DNA of 64,000 bases from Acholeplasmataceae bacterium (GTDB taxonomy: Bacteria > Bacillota_I > Bacilli_A > Acholeplasmatales > Acholeplasmataceae): assembly GCA_030603805.1 (NCBI GenBank), contig JAUVXD010000006.1, positions 58,327 through 122,326 of the forward strand, written 5' to 3'. Below, one piece after another: positions 9,580 to 18,816 of this stretch. Numbering within the stretch: position 1 is the first letter of the stretch; the number at the start of each line of letters is the position of its first letter. The position numbers and the translations under genes were made by a program. Under the pieces are notes generated by a model. The model was not told the origin of the DNA. It saw only the letters and a list, made by a program, of their open reading frames with translations, and made no database searches.

Positions 9580-9663
9580 TGGTGCGGGTGACAGGAGTTG
9601 AACCTGCACGCCCAAGGCGCTAGATCCTAAGTCTAGTGCGTCTGCCAGTTTCGCCACACCCGC
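9580..9663 (-). tRNA. tRNA-Leu (anticodon TAG), CCA encoded
   Basis: The 84-base cloverleaf on the minus strand has a seven-pair acceptor stem GCGGGTG/CACCCGC, discriminator A and an encoded CCA. The anticodon loop carries TAG (reads CUA and, by wobble, other CUN codons). The long variable arm GCGCCTTGGGCGT is the class II arm expected for leucine, and the T-loop GTTCAAC is standard. Confidence 0.95.
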
Positions 9664-9672
9664 GCAAAAGGA

Positions 9673-9701
9673 ATTATACCCTATTTAAAGAATAGAGTCA
9701 A
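9673..9701 (-). promoter_or_regulatory. Promoter of tRNA-Leu
   Basis: TTGACT (9696-9701), a 17-base spacer and TATAAT (9673-9678) on the minus strand place the transcription start about at the tRNA 5' end. Confidence 0.8.
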
Positions 9702-9716
9702 TCCTTTCCCCAAATA

Positions 9717-11267
9717 TTATATTTTTTTCCTTTTTGTCAAATAAAATGCAATAAAACCGAGCGTGATTGTACCAATTCCTAGTGAAACAGGTAAAATCAG
9801 TGACTGTTTTTCAACATCTTCTACATCAATTCGAATTCTAGATGTGTATTCTTCTTCACCGAGTTGATAAGATAAGTAGACATAATAACTACCACTTTCG
9901 GTCTTATGGTTTTGATACTCATTAAAGATAACGCGCACATGTGAGGCTTGATGTCCAAAGGATAAGAGCCTTGCTTTAAACCAATCAATAATATCTTCTT
10001 CTGACATATTATCCTTGATGCTTGCTTCTAAAATACTTTCATCCATCTCAAATTCAGGTCCACGATTTTCGATGACATGAATATAGACGATTTTGTTCGC
10101 AGTATTCCCTTGTTTATCGTGAGCACCCAGGTGTATTTCATATTTCCCTGATTGTGTTGTTTGTTGATAGGAATTTGTTAAGATATAAGTCGTTACAGCA
10201 CCATCAACATCGTCTGTTGCATGAAATCTACTTAAGATTTGAGCGTTAGATAAAGGTGCGTCTGTTGTGTATAAATAGATGGCTTGTGGTCCATAAATAA
10301 CTGGTCTTGTTTTATCTACTAACGAAATGGGTATGCTTAATGTGCTTTGGTTGCCACTCGAGTCAGTTGCCTGTACTTTGATGGTGTATGTACCAACTGT
10401 TGTTGCATCACTATAAGTGTCGCTTAAAATTTCTAGATCTTCAACAGTCAAATCATCTACATTATCAGTGACATGAATTTTCGTTTTAATTTCATCAAGA
10501 CTCCATTTGCTTGCAAGTGGAATTTCGATGGGTTCAAGTAGTGTAATGATAGGATTTGCGAGGTCAAAAATTCTTACCTCTAAATAAAGTCGTTTGGTGA
10601 TGTTATGTATCGATGTTTTAAACTCCATCTGATATGTTCCTGGAAGTTTATTACCAGATGAGAATTCATCTTTAATGGTATCATAAGCCATGATTTGTCC
10701 ATCGGGACTTTTAGCGATGATGAGTTGTTTGATTTGTTCTAATGTCATCATGTGATCATAATCAATGGGTAGATATCCATGGTATGACATGGTTTCATCT
10801 GGGTGAATAAATGGTTCGAATCCGGAAAAATTGACGAATCTGCCTTCATAAAGCATGACGTTATGACTTTCCCAAGGCAATGGAAAGTCTTCAAAGTGAA
10901 TCCACTCGCTTGTGTTCATAATAAATTCAAGATAAGCAAGTCCTCGGTTTTCATCAGACTCATAATCCAAAATTTGTGCCTCGACCGTACCATGTCCTTT
11001 GATGACTAGACTATAATTTGAAATATATTCAAAAAGTTGTCCTCCAAGATAATCAGCATCAAAAACAATCGTGTAAGTTACTGTTTTTTTAATCTGAATA
11101 GGCATATGTGTATAACCAAAACTAAGACCATCATCATAACCTCTAATATTGGATAGGTTCAGTAAATTCTTACCCTTTAAGGATGATAAAGCTTGCGCAT
11201 CTGTTTGAAGCGAAAAGCAAATGGACACGCATAAAACAAGAAAGCAGGTTAAAAGTATTTTTTTCAT
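9717..11267 (-). CDS. Membrane-anchored surface protein with bacterial Ig-like (DUF5011-type) domains
   Basis: Unrecognised 516-aa exported protein. A Sec signal peptide occupies about residues 1-26 (ending TDAQA) with no lipobox Cys. The C-terminus has one hydrophobic anchor near 490-510 followed by KRKKI, so the bulk faces outside, tail anchored. The middle holds at least two domains resembling DUF5011/HYR modules, seen in KIHVTDNVDDLTVEDL, TVGTYTIKVQATDSSGNQS, FHATDDVDGAV and KYEIHLGAHDKQGN. No catalytic motif is visible. The ribosome site AGGAGG supports the start. It sits alone between tRNA-Gln and tRNA-Leu. A role in adhesion or surface structure is possible but unproven. Confidence 0.75.
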   Translation of the reverse strand: MKKILLTCFLVLCVSICFSLQTDAQALSSLKGKNLLNLSNIRGYDDGLSFGYTHMPIQIKKTVTYTIVFDADYLGGQLFEYISNYSLVIKGHGTVEAQILDYESDENRGLAYLEFIMNTSEWIHFEDFPLPWESHNVMLYEGRFVNFSGFEPFIHPDETMSYHGYLPIDYDHMMTLEQIKQLIIAKSPDGQIMAYDTIKDEFSSGNKLPGTYQMEFKTSIHNITKRLYLEVRIFDLANPIITLLEPIEIPLASKWSLDEIKTKIHVTDNVDDLTVEDLEILSDTYSDATTVGTYTIKVQATDSSGNQSTLSIPISLVDKTRPVIYGPQAIYLYTTDAPLSNAQILSRFHATDDVDGAVTTYILTNSYQQTTQSGKYEIHLGAHDKQGNTANKIVYIHVIENRGPEFEMDESILEASIKDNMSEEDIIDWFKARLLSFGHQASHVRVIFNEYQNHKTESGSYYVYLSYQLGEEEYTSRIRIDVEDVEKQSLILPVSLGIGTITLGFIAFYLTKRKKI

Positions 11268-11319
11268 AGTATTTCCTCCTGCTTTATGCTAGATGTTATA
11301 TTCACAAATTACTTTAAAA

Positions 11320-11342
11320 CAAAAAAAGAACCCATAAGGTTC
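11320..11342 (-). terminator. Terminator after the tRNA-His/tRNA-Gln unit
   Basis: The stem GAACC/GGTTC (11328-11332 and 11338-11342) is followed by seven T on the minus strand, 12 bases beyond the tRNA-Gln CCA. Confidence 0.65.
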
Positions 11343-11354
11343 CTTAAATGTGAA

Positions 11355-11428
11355 TGGCAGGCCCAGCTGGATTTGAACCAACGATGAGGGAGTCAAAGTC
11401 CCTTGCCTTACCCCTTGGCTATGGGCCT
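11355..11428 (-). tRNA. tRNA-Gln (anticodon TTG), CCA encoded
   Basis: The 74-base minus-strand cloverleaf has acceptor AGGCCCA/TGGGCCT, discriminator G and encoded CCA. The anticodon loop CTTTGAC gives TTG for glutamine. The T-loop is GTTCAAAT. It is transcribed after tRNA-His from the same promoter. Confidence 0.95.
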
Positions 11429-11441
11429 ATCAATTTATTAG

Positions 11442-11518
11442 TGGGGCGGCCGAAGGGAGTTGAACCCTCCAATGTCGGAGCCACAATCCGATGCGTTTAC
11501 CGCTTCGCCACGGCCGCC
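11442..11518 (-). tRNA. tRNA-His (anticodon GTG), CCA encoded
   Basis: The minus-strand cloverleaf has acceptor GCGGCCG/CGGCCGC plus the extra 5' G (-1) opposite C73 that identifies tRNA-His. The anticodon loop TTGTGGC gives GTG. CCA is encoded. Confidence 0.96.
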
Positions 11519-11537
11519 AGGTGATAGCGCAATTACT

Positions 11538-11565
11538 ATTATACAATAATATTAGAATTTGTAAA
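11538..11565 (-). promoter_or_regulatory. Promoter of the tRNA-His/tRNA-Gln unit
   Basis: TTTACA (11560-11565), a 16-base spacer and TATAAT (11538-11543) on the minus strand lie 20 bases upstream of tRNA-His. Confidence 0.7.
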
Positions 11566-11594
11566 GTGAAATTATGTAATTTTTTTTGCCTGTG

Positions 11595-11623
11595 TTGTAA
11601 GTTGTGATGGTTTACTGTATGAT
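11595..11623 (+). promoter_or_regulatory. Promoter of the 325-aa membrane protein gene
   Basis: TTGTAA (11595-11600), a 17-base spacer and TATGAT (11618-11623) precede a GGAAAGG ribosome site and the ATG at 11643. Confidence 0.55.
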
Positions 11624-11642
11624 AGATTGAGGAAAGGTGTGA

Positions 11643-12620
11643 ATGTACATGTTGAAATGGATTCTCCGCTTCTTTTACTTAATGATTATTACGGTTGCGA
11701 CTGTTTATGTTTATGGCAGTGCAAATTATTCAAGATTAGAAGCTTATTATAAAGACCATATGGCAGATGTCATTAATCAGCCAGAAGCGTATTTAAAAGG
11801 CATTAATACCATCATGGGACTAGATTATTATGCAAGTGAGCCTGCATACCTATTTGAGCAAAATGAAGGCAATTATCAGTTCAAACTTGCACTGTACCCA
11901 ATTGGTGTTTCCTTAAATGATGTCCTTTATGATGGACTCATGGTTTATGTCTATGATGTTAAAATTATAGAGAATGGTGAGGAAATCCTTTATCCAAAAA
12001 TCAAAATCACTGTCGATTTAGACCGAGAAACTTTTAAAAATGGTGATGAATTTTTTAGTAGCACATTTATCACATTCGATCCTGAAAAAGAATTTCCATA
12101 TTCCTATGTTCCAAACTTGTTTCTTCTTTATTCAGATAACTATCTCAAAGTGAGTGGTGAAGATGCTTATGCAAACATCACTAAATTAACGATTGCATAT
12201 TCAGATGGTGCATTAAATGATTCGAATCAATTGATTTTCAAAGAAACCATGTTATTCATTGGTTCAAATGTAATTGTGAGTGATGCTGCACACATCAAAA
12301 CGGATCAATTTATTGTCAATCCCAATGATTTTCGATTAAGTCTTAATTTCCCAGATGGCAAATTATCTGAAACCGTGATTGCTGATTTTGGATTAGTTAC
12401 CGATGCTGGAAATTTATCAGACTACAATGGTTTGATTTGGAGAACGATGACGATTTATGTTTTAATTGCTGGTGCATTAACATACTTCTTATTCTTCCAT
12501 AAGGTTGTCATGGAAAAGATCAGAGCTAGACGCATGGATCAACCTTCAACGACATCAAAACCAGTTGTTCAAGAAGCTATATTTAAAGATATCGAATACA
12601 AGAATGAAGATGGGAAGTAA
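11643..12620 (+). CDS. Unrecognised membrane protein with a large extracytoplasmic domain
   Basis: A 325-aa protein I do not recognise. One N-terminal membrane segment (about 5-25) and one near the C-terminus (about 267-285) bracket roughly 240 residues that look beta-rich and external. A charged cytoplasmic tail of 35-40 residues follows. No catalytic or binding motif stands out. ATG with a GGAAAGG ribosome site and its own promoter and terminator mark it as a single-gene unit. Topology with a TM at each end resembles surface proteins common in this group; function unknown. Confidence 0.7.
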   Translation: MYMLKWILRFFYLMIITVATVYVYGSANYSRLEAYYKDHMADVINQPEAYLKGINTIMGLDYYASEPAYLFEQNEGNYQFKLALYPIGVSLNDVLYDGLMVYVYDVKIIENGEEILYPKIKITVDLDRETFKNGDEFFSSTFITFDPEKEFPYSYVPNLFLLYSDNYLKVSGEDAYANITKLTIAYSDGALNDSNQLIFKETMLFIGSNVIVSDAAHIKTDQFIVNPNDFRLSLNFPDGKLSETVIADFGLVTDAGNLSDYNGLIWRTMTIYVLIAGALTYFLFFHKVVMEKIRARRMDQPSTTSKPVVQEAIFKDIEYKNEDGK

Positions 12621-12634
12621 TTTCCATCTTTTTT
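12607..12634 (+). terminator. Terminator of the 325-aa membrane protein gene
   Basis: A ten-pair stem (12607-12616 and 12621-12630, GTAA loop) runs through the stop codon and is followed by T residues. Confidence 0.75.
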
Positions 12635-12644
12635 GTTATTTGGA

Positions 12645-12674
12645 TTGCATTTCATGATTTTTGTATGCTATACT
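12645..12674 (+). promoter_or_regulatory. Promoter of tRNA-Trp
   Basis: TTGCAT (12645-12650), an 18-base spacer and TATACT (12669-12674) lie 13 bases before the tRNA. Confidence 0.6.
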
Positions 12675-12687
12675 TATTTATGCGCTT

Positions 12688-12762
12688 AGGAGTATGGTGT
12701 CAACGGTAGCATAGCGGTCTCCAAAACCGTCGGTGCGGGTTCGAATCCTGCTACTCCTGCCA
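12688..12762 (+). tRNA. tRNA-Trp (anticodon CCA), 3' CCA encoded
   Basis: The 75-base cloverleaf has acceptor AGGAGTA/TACTCCT, discriminator G and encoded CCA. The anticodon loop CTCCAAA places CCA at 12721-12723. It reads only UGG, in line with TGA being a true stop in neighbouring genes. Confidence 0.95.
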
Positions 12763-12763
12763 T

Positions 12764-12793
12764 TAAAAAACAAAGGACTTGCGTCCTTTTTTT
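12764..12793. terminator. Bidirectional terminator between tRNA-Trp and phoR
   Basis: The stem AAAGGAC/GTCCTTT (12772-12778 and 12783-12789, loop TTGC) has T runs on both sides, so it can end tRNA-Trp transcription on the plus strand and the pst-pho operon on the minus strand. Confidence 0.85.
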
Positions 12794-14477
12794 ATTTCTT
12801 CAGTTTGATGGTGATGGTTGTTCCCTTAGATAAACTCGATTTTAATTGAATGGTACCTTCATACTTTAAAACGATATGTTTGACAATGGCAAGCCCTAAA
12901 CCAGTTCCTCCATCTAATCTGCCTTTATCTACTCGATAAAATCTTTCAAAGACGCGTTGCTGATGTTCAGGACTAATCCCATAACCTTGATCGGCTACAA
13001 TCAAGATAATCTCTTCTTCTGTCACTTTCAGTTCAATGCTCACCTTTTTATTTGGCTCGCTGTATTTAATGCTATTTTCAATTAGATTACGTAATAATTT
13101 TTGAATATCAATAGGATCGCACATCATCTTAACGGCCATCGATCTTATAGATAATAAGATATTTTTAGATTGAGCCATGGGTGATAACTGATCGACCACA
13201 TCTGATAGTATGTCGCTTAAATCTGCTGAAACATACGCTTTTTCTTTTAAGTTTTCTAGTCGAGATAACATCAGCATATCTTCAACGAGTGCAGACATTG
13301 TTTCTGTTTGTTTCACGATTTGTTTTGCAGTTTGTTCAACTTCTTCTTTTGAAATCACTTGATGTTCAATGAGTTCAGCATATCCTCTTATTGCAGTCAG
13401 TGGTGATTTAAGTTCATGAGATGCATGTGCAAAAAAGTCTCTTTTAATTTGTTCCATCGCACGTTCTTGAGACACATCTTTAAGCAAGACTAAAACGGTT
13501 GCTTGAGTATGATTAAGACCTTGAGCGTGGACGTGAAATACTTTAATTTCAACGACTTTCCCATCCATTCTAATATCAAATGATGAAGATTTTAATTGTT
13601 GGTTTGATAACGTGATTGCCTCTTTAATCTGATTATCACGAATCGCATAATAACTTGGCTTCATGAAGGCATCTTGACTTAAGTTGAAAAACGATTTAGC
13701 ATCATCATTAAAGTATACAAGTTCTTCATTTTGATTAAATAGCATCACGCCTTGCTTTAATCCATTTAAGATTTCATTGAGTTGAAGTTGATAGGATTCA
13801 ATGCTCTTTAAGTGCTCTTGAGTTTCTAAATTAATGGTGTTTATCTCATGAAGTATTTCATTGATTTCAGGATATGGACTATTTAATGTCATGAGGTGAA
13901 ATTTACCTTGACTAAGCATCAGCAAACCTTCTTTAACCTTATGCCAAGGTGAAAGAAGATTCTCATTGACTTTGAGTAGTCCAGTATAATAAATGGCGAT
14001 AAATCCAGCGGATGTTAAGATTAATATCCATATGATTTGGTTGTATGCTGCAACTTGAGTTGCTCTAGGCACTGATACTCTTAAGTAATTGCCATCATCT
14101 AATAATTTAGCGATATAAAGAAGTTCAATATCTACTGTTTCTGACCTTCTTGCATATACTTCTCCTAAATTGCTGAGTTCTGGTCGATTACTTTTATCTG
14201 TGCCTAATTGATCATCATGCGTATCTGCAATCACTAAAAAATTTGTATCAAGAATCGTAATTCTACGGTTGCTTTCCAATTGGTAAGTCGTGATAAATGC
14301 CTCTGGAGTTCCTTGGAAATTGATGTACTCAAGTTCAATTTCATCGATGATAAGCCCCATCATTGATCTTTGGTTTTGTCTATCAAAATAGAAAAGTGCA
14401 ATAATGACAACAATAAAAAACAAGGTAAAAGCGCTTAACAAAAGGATTAAATTGTTTCTAACTAATGATCTCTTCAT
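12792..14477 (-). CDS. phoR: Phosphate-sensing histidine kinase PhoR
   Basis: Membrane sensor kinase of 561 aa. TM1 is about 9-31, an external sensor segment spans 32-147, TM2 about 148-166, then a HAMP-like stretch, a PAS domain (about 228-340), HisKA with phosphoacceptor His354 in [10 protein letters not shown], and HATPase_c with N-box [20 protein letters not shown] and [10 protein letters not shown]. The architecture matches PhoR of Gram-positive bacteria. The ATG overlaps the phoP stop by four bases (ATGA). It is last in the pst-pho operon, so assignment to phosphate rests on both architecture and context. Confidence 0.88.
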   Translation of the reverse strand: MKRSLVRNNLILLLSAFTLFFIVVIIALFYFDRQNQRSMMGLIIDEIELEYINFQGTPEAFITTYQLESNRRITILDTNFLVIADTHDDQLGTDKSNRPELSNLGEVYARRSETVDIELLYIAKLLDDGNYLRVSVPRATQVAAYNQIIWILILTSAGFIAIYYTGLLKVNENLLSPWHKVKEGLLMLSQGKFHLMTLNSPYPEINEILHEINTINLETQEHLKSIESYQLQLNEILNGLKQGVMLFNQNEELVYFNDDAKSFFNLSQDAFMKPSYYAIRDNQIKEAITLSNQQLKSSSFDIRMDGKVVEIKVFHVHAQGLNHTQATVLVLLKDVSQERAMEQIKRDFFAHASHELKSPLTAIRGYAELIEHQVISKEEVEQTAKQIVKQTETMSALVEDMLMLSRLENLKEKAYVSADLSDILSDVVDQLSPMAQSKNILLSIRSMAVKMMCDPIDIQKLLRNLIENSIKYSEPNKKVSIELKVTEEEIILIVADQGYGISPEHQQRVFERFYRVDKGRLDGGTGLGLAIVKHIVLKYEGTIQLKSSLSKGTTITIKLKK

Positions 14478-15136
14478 TCAATTTGATATCCTATTCCTCG
14501 AACCGTATGAATGATTGCTTCTGCCTTGTGTTCCATCATTTTAGCTCGAATTGATTTGATATGCATATCTAATGTTCTGGTTTCACCAATAAAGTCTGTC
14601 TCCCAAACTTCTTTAAAAATATGTTCTTTTGAAACGACATTACCCTTTTGTTTGAGTAAAAGTTTTAAGATAGCAAACTCTTTATTGGTCATATAAACAT
14701 CTTTATCAGCAATACTAATAATATGTTTCTTATCATCGAGTTTAAGATTGCCTATGCTATAAAGATATTCATCACCAATTTTTCTCACTTTTGAATAGAT
14801 TCTAGAAGCAAGTTCTAATACACCAAATGGCTTAGTCATATAATCATCAGCGCCAGCATCAAGTGCAATCACTTTATCCATTTCACTTTGCAAAGCAGAA
14901 ATCATCATAATTGGAATTTTTGAATCCTCTTTACGAATAAGTCTAAGCAAATCAAGACCAGACATATCTGGAAGCATGATATCGAGCAAGACCATGTCAG
15001 GTTTATGGTGTTTATATGCTTTTAAAAACTCTTCGCCTTTTTTAAAAGCTAACCCCTTAAACCCAGCATGTTCAATTGTTTTTTCAATGATGTAGGCAAT
15101 CGACTGATCGTCTTCAACAAAATATATGATAGCCAT
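14474..15136 (-). CDS. phoP: OmpR-family response regulator PhoP
   Basis: DNA-binding regulator of 220 aa. The receiver domain has the acidic pair EDD at the N-terminus, phosphoacceptor Asp52 in [11 protein letters not shown], and Lys in MTKPFG. A C-terminal winged helix ends [14 protein letters not shown] and [11 protein letters not shown]. It presumably binds the direct repeats upstream of pstS once phosphorylated by the adjoining kinase. GGAGG ribosome site upstream. It ends in TGA, evidence for the standard code. Confidence 0.9.
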   Translation of the reverse strand: MAIIYFVEDDQSIAYIIEKTIEHAGFKGLAFKKGEEFLKAYKHHKPDMVLLDIMLPDMSGLDLLRLIRKEDSKIPIMMISALQSEMDKVIALDAGADDYMTKPFGVLELASRIYSKVRKIGDEYLYSIGNLKLDDKKHIISIADKDVYMTNKEFAILKLLLKQKGNVVSKEHIFKEVWETDFIGETRTLDMHIKSIRAKMMEHKAEAIIHTVRGIGYQIE

Positions 15137-15147
15137 GGCAAAGCCTC

Positions 15148-15810
15148 CTAAAATAATAATGTGTTTTTATGTGTCCCTTTAACCATAAAGATAATCCATT
15201 CTGCAATATTGACAGCATGGTCACCCACACGTTCAAAGTATTTTGCAACCATTAAAACATAGATTGCCTCATTGGGATCGAGTTTATCTTGTTTAAGCTC
15301 ATTGGTCATCTTAAGGATGACTTGTTGAAAAAGATCATCGACTTCATCATCTCTTTGGATGACTTGTCTTGCTTTAGTTTCGTCAACTTTAACTAGTGCT
15401 TCAATGCTTGAGAGCACCATTTCTTCAACAATTTCGGCCATTTTAGATGTAATCGGCATCACACGTTGATTACGGTTGTCTTCTAAGTGTAATGTCATTT
15501 CAGCAATATCACTGGCATGGTCACCTATACGTTCAAGATCAGTAATCAATTTCAAAATACCTGTAACAAGTCTTAGATCGCTAGCAACTGGTTGTTCTTT
15601 CCAAATAATTTTTAAAGCTTGTTTTGCAATCTCTTCTTCGTAACGATCAACTTCTTCATCTTTATCTATCACTTGCTGAGCAAGGATAAGATCTGTCGAC
15701 TTGAATGCTTTTAGTCCGTCTCTTAAATTGGATAAAGCTAAATCTGCCATCATGGCTACTTCTTTTTTAAGTAACTCGATGGATTTAAGTAATGTTTGTC
15801 TGAGTGTCAT
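15148..15810 (-). CDS. phoU: Phosphate transport regulator PhoU
   Basis: A 220-aa helical protein with two PhoU repeats, each with the acidic metal-binding pattern (DEEVDRYEE and DDEVDDLFQ) and the ERIGDHASDIAE / ERVGDHAVNIAE motifs. It links the Pst transporter to PhoR signalling. The chosen ATG at 15810 sits nine bases after AGGAG; a longer start at 15819 would abut the ribosome site. It lies between pstB and phoP. Confidence 0.93.
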   Translation of the reverse strand: MTLRQTLLKSIELLKKEVAMMADLALSNLRDGLKAFKSTDLILAQQVIDKDEEVDRYEEEIAKQALKIIWKEQPVASDLRLVTGILKLITDLERIGDHASDIAEMTLHLEDNRNQRVMPITSKMAEIVEEMVLSSIEALVKVDETKARQVIQRDDEVDDLFQQVILKMTNELKQDKLDPNEAIYVLMVAKYFERVGDHAVNIAEWIIFMVKGTHKNTLLF

Positions 15811-15835
15811 GGATTTCATCTCCTATTATATCATC

Positions 15836-16603
15836 TTATCCGAATCTACCGGTGATGTATTCTTCAGTTTTCTTATGTTCAGGTGTTGAAAAGACGATGT
15901 TTGTGTCCCCATATTCTATCAATTCACCCATCAAAAAGAAAGCTGTCTTATCTGAAATTCTTGCTGCTTGTTGCATATTATGTGTCACAATAATGATGGT
16001 GTAATTCTTTTTTAGTTCGACGATAAGATCTTCAATTTTTGCTGTAGCAACTGGATCTAGTGCAGAGGTTGGTTCATCCATTAAGATGACATCGGGTTTC
16101 ATTGCAATCGTTCTTGCAATACAAAGTCTTTGTTGTTGGCCACCTGATAGTGATAAGGCAGATTCTTTAAGTCTATCCTTAACTTCATCCCATAAAGCCG
16201 CTTGCTTAAGCGATTCTTCGACAATTTGTTTTAACACATTTTTATCCTTAATTCCTTGGCACTTAGGTCCATAGGTGATGTTATCATAGATACTCATTGG
16301 AAATGGATTGGGCTTTTGAAAAACCATACCTACACGTTTTCTAAGTCCTATCACATCTGTAAAGGGTTCATAGATATTTTGATCATGATAAGTGATCTCA
16401 CCTTCTATTTTACAACTTTCTATTAAATCATTCATCCGATTTAATGTGCGAAGAAAAGTTGACTTCCCACAACCTGAAGGACCGATCAGTGCTGTGACTT
16501 CTTTTTCAAAAATATTAAGCTCGATGTTTTTTAACGCTTGTGCCTCACCATAAAATAGATTTAATTTTGACACGTTAAAGATAATTGGATTATTTACTGT
16601 CAT
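15836..16603 (-). CDS. pstB: Phosphate ABC transporter ATPase PstB
   Basis: ATPase of 255 aa energising phosphate import. Walker [11 protein letters not shown]-loop [10 protein letters not shown] (typical for PstB), signature [14 protein letters not shown], Walker [14 protein letters not shown] and the switch His in VTHNMQQA are all present. The ATG overlaps the pstA stop by four bases. Confidence 0.97.
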   Translation of the reverse strand: MTVNNPIIFNVSKLNLFYGEAQALKNIELNIFEKEVTALIGPSGCGKSTFLRTLNRMNDLIESCKIEGEITYHDQNIYEPFTDVIGLRKRVGMVFQKPNPFPMSIYDNITYGPKCQGIKDKNVLKQIVEESLKQAALWDEVKDRLKESALSLSGGQQQRLCIARTIAMKPDVILMDEPTSALDPVATAKIEDLIVELKKNYTIIIVTHNMQQAARISDKTAFFLMGELIEYGDTNIVFSTPEHKKTEEYITGRFG

Positions 16604-17808
16604 GCTTTTACACCATACCGTTTCATAAAGTTTTTAGAGATGAATTTAATACTGATGTTTAAAATAAGAACTATCATTAAAATGATGAGTGCTATGGTTG
16701 TCGAAAGTGCTATATTTGCAGGCTCATCGGTCATCATGGACCATATATGAACTGCAAGCGAAGTCGATTGTTGAGTTAAGATGACCTCATCTTTGATAGC
16801 CGTTCCTATGGCAAAAACCAAAGCTGCACTTTCACCAATAATTCTACCTATTGCTAGTAGCGTTGCAGTTAAAATGCCTGAAAAAGCATTTGGCAAGATG
16901 ACTTTAAATGTCGTTTGCGTCTTACTTGCACCTAGTGCCAAAGAAGCATATCTAAAATCATCAGGCACAACTTTAAGACTCTCTTCTGTGGTACGAATCA
17001 CGATTGGGAGTAAGATAACAGCTAGAGTCATCGCACCAGAAATGATATTTCCACCGGTTGCTGATGAAATATTGACGATAAATGGTACAAATATGGCGAG
17101 TCCCATAAGTCCATAGATGATGGATGGAACACCTGTTAAAGTTTCGATGAGAGATCTTGTTAATTTTGTAAATCTATTATTTTTCGCATATTCATTTAAA
17201 TACACTGCAGCACCAATACCAATCGGTAGTGCGAAGGCTAGCGTAAATACAATCAAATAAAGTGTTGTAATAATCGATCCTCTAATACCACCACCTTCAG
17301 TTGTAAACTCAATCTCACGAAATGATGAAGCAAGATTCATTTCCGCTATCATGCGTTCAGCACCAAATCTAGAAAGCGATGATGGTGCATCATTATATGC
17401 AAATCTGATGATGCTGTAGTCTTCATCTAAGCTTAAGTTTTGTGTACTAACCCCTTTATTCACCATGTCTAAGAAGGGTGAATCTGCATGAACATAATAA
17501 ACACGTACGACATTTCTACCCATTAAATCAATGTCGTCATTTAATGCAATACCCCATTTCAAGCTATAAAAAGCCGTCGAAGGTATAGTTTTTGTAGCCA
17601 CACAGTTACAATAATCATCATCGTCTATCAGCTCAGCAATATAATTGACTGCTTGATAATTGTTTCTTATCAAATCCATGTTTAAAAGTTTAATACCGTT
17701 AGATGCCACATAAAAAATAATTAAGGATAACGTGAGTAAAGAAAGTAAGGATGCACCATAAGTGATGATTTGCAAAAACAAATCGCTCATTTTTCTTTTA
17801 TTTAACAT
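16600..17808 (-). CDS. pstA: Phosphate ABC transporter permease PstA with extended external loop
   Basis: Inner membrane permease, about 402 aa, against 280-300 for typical PstA. TM1 is about 13-35. The conserved core resumes near 172 with [15 protein letters not shown], then [11 protein letters not shown] and the EAA-type loop [19 protein letters not shown]. The intervening 125 residues, including a DYCNC cysteine pair, would be extracytoplasmic. The start at 17808 has the better spacing from AGGTAGGT; an ATG six bases earlier is also possible. It overlaps pstC by 11 bases and ends TGA overlapping pstB. Confidence 0.92.
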   Translation of the reverse strand: MLNKRKMSDLFLQIITYGASLLSLLTLSLIIFYVASNGIKLLNMDLIRNNYQAVNYIAELIDDDDYCNCVATKTIPSTAFYSLKWGIALNDDIDLMGRNVVRVYYVHADSPFLDMVNKGVSTQNLSLDEDYSIIRFAYNDAPSSLSRFGAERMIAEMNLASSFREIEFTTEGGGIRGSIITTLYLIVFTLAFALPIGIGAAVYLNEYAKNNRFTKLTRSLIETLTGVPSIIYGLMGLAIFVPFIVNISSATGGNIISGAMTLAVILLPIVIRTTEESLKVVPDDFRYASLALGASKTQTTFKVILPNAFSGILTATLLAIGRIIGESAALVFAIGTAIKDEVILTQQSTSLAVHIWSMMTDEPANIALSTTIALIILMIVLILNISIKFISKNFMKRYGVKA

Positions 17809-18745
17809 GGACATTACCTACCTTTCTCTTAATAAAATTTAAGGTGAGATTGGTGAGTAAGATAACAGCCATTAAAACAATGCCTACAGAAAATCTAATA
17901 TTATAGTCAAGACCTTGAGACTCTTTCATGCCTTCTAACATGATCGTCGTTAAGGTTGATGTAGTATCTAAAATATCAAAAGATAATCCAGATCTTCTGC
18001 CTCCTGCGACTAAGGAAACTGCTGTTGCTTCACCTAAAGCACGGCCAACACCTAAAATTGCTGCAGTGAAAATGCCGGATTTTGCTGCTGCAAGTACCAC
18101 TTTAAAATTGGTTTGAGTTGGACTTGCACCTAGTGCCAATGAACCTTCAATAAGTTTTTTGTCTACCGATCTAATTGAAACCTCGGAAACTGTTGTGATT
18201 GTCGGTATGGTCATCAATGCTAAGATTATGACCGTCGATAAAACAGAATTCCCACCTTTGGATTGATATCCTAAAATCGCACTAAAATCATAAACAAGCT
18301 TTAAAATAAAGCCTGCACCAAATAAGCCGTAGATGATTGAAGGAATTGATGCTAAAATTTCAACGACAGTTCTTAAACCTTCAGCAATTCTTTTTGGTGC
18401 AATTTTCGCAATAAAAAGGGCTGTTAAAACACCTACTGGAAATGAGACTAAGAGCGATAGAAAAACGATATACAGAGTACTGATAATAATAAATCCAACA
18501 CTATATAAATTCGACTGAAATGTAGGTCCGATGAGCCATGTATTTCCAGTTAAAAAGGGAATCAATCTGACTCGACCTAGTCCAGCATTACTTGTGATAA
18601 AGGGTTCAATGCCTTTGGCAAAGATGACACCTGCAACAACAAATATAAACGACCCAGATAAGATGGCTAATCCTTTAAGTAATTGATGCACAGATAGATC
18701 AATTAATGCATTTTTCTGAAACTTCTTTCGTATGAGCGTTTGCAT
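17798..18745 (-). CDS. pstC: Phosphate ABC transporter permease PstC
   Basis: Inner membrane permease of 315 aa, about six TM segments, normal length. Family motifs include ASIPSIIYGLFGAGF, the coupling loop GSLALGASPTQTNFKVVLAAAKSGI and GRALGEATAVSLVAGG. It pairs with PstA. It follows pstS across a strong hairpin and overlaps pstA. Confidence 0.95.
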   Translation of the reverse strand: MQTLIRKKFQKNALIDLSVHQLLKGLAILSGSFIFVVAGVIFAKGIEPFITSNAGLGRVRLIPFLTGNTWLIGPTFQSNLYSVGFIIISTLYIVFLSLLVSFPVGVLTALFIAKIAPKRIAEGLRTVVEILASIPSIIYGLFGAGFILKLVYDFSAILGYQSKGGNSVLSTVIILALMTIPTITTVSEVSIRSVDKKLIEGSLALGASPTQTNFKVVLAAAKSGIFTAAILGVGRALGEATAVSLVAGGRRSGLSFDILDTTSTLTTIMLEGMKESQGLDYNIRFSVGIVLMAVILLTNLTLNFIKRKVGNVHVK

Positions 18746-18768
18746 GTTTGTATCCTTTCTACTGAAAC

Positions 18769-18792
18769 AAGGGACTCAAGATTGAGTCCCTT
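18769..18792 (-). terminator. Hairpin between pstS and pstC (attenuator)
   Basis: A perfect 11-bp inverted repeat (18769-18779 and 18782-18792) directly after the pstS stop has no strong T run beyond it. This arrangement usually stabilises or partly terminates the binding-protein mRNA. Confidence 0.65.
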
Positions 18793-18816
18793 TTGATCAG
18801 ATAACGATCATCTTGA

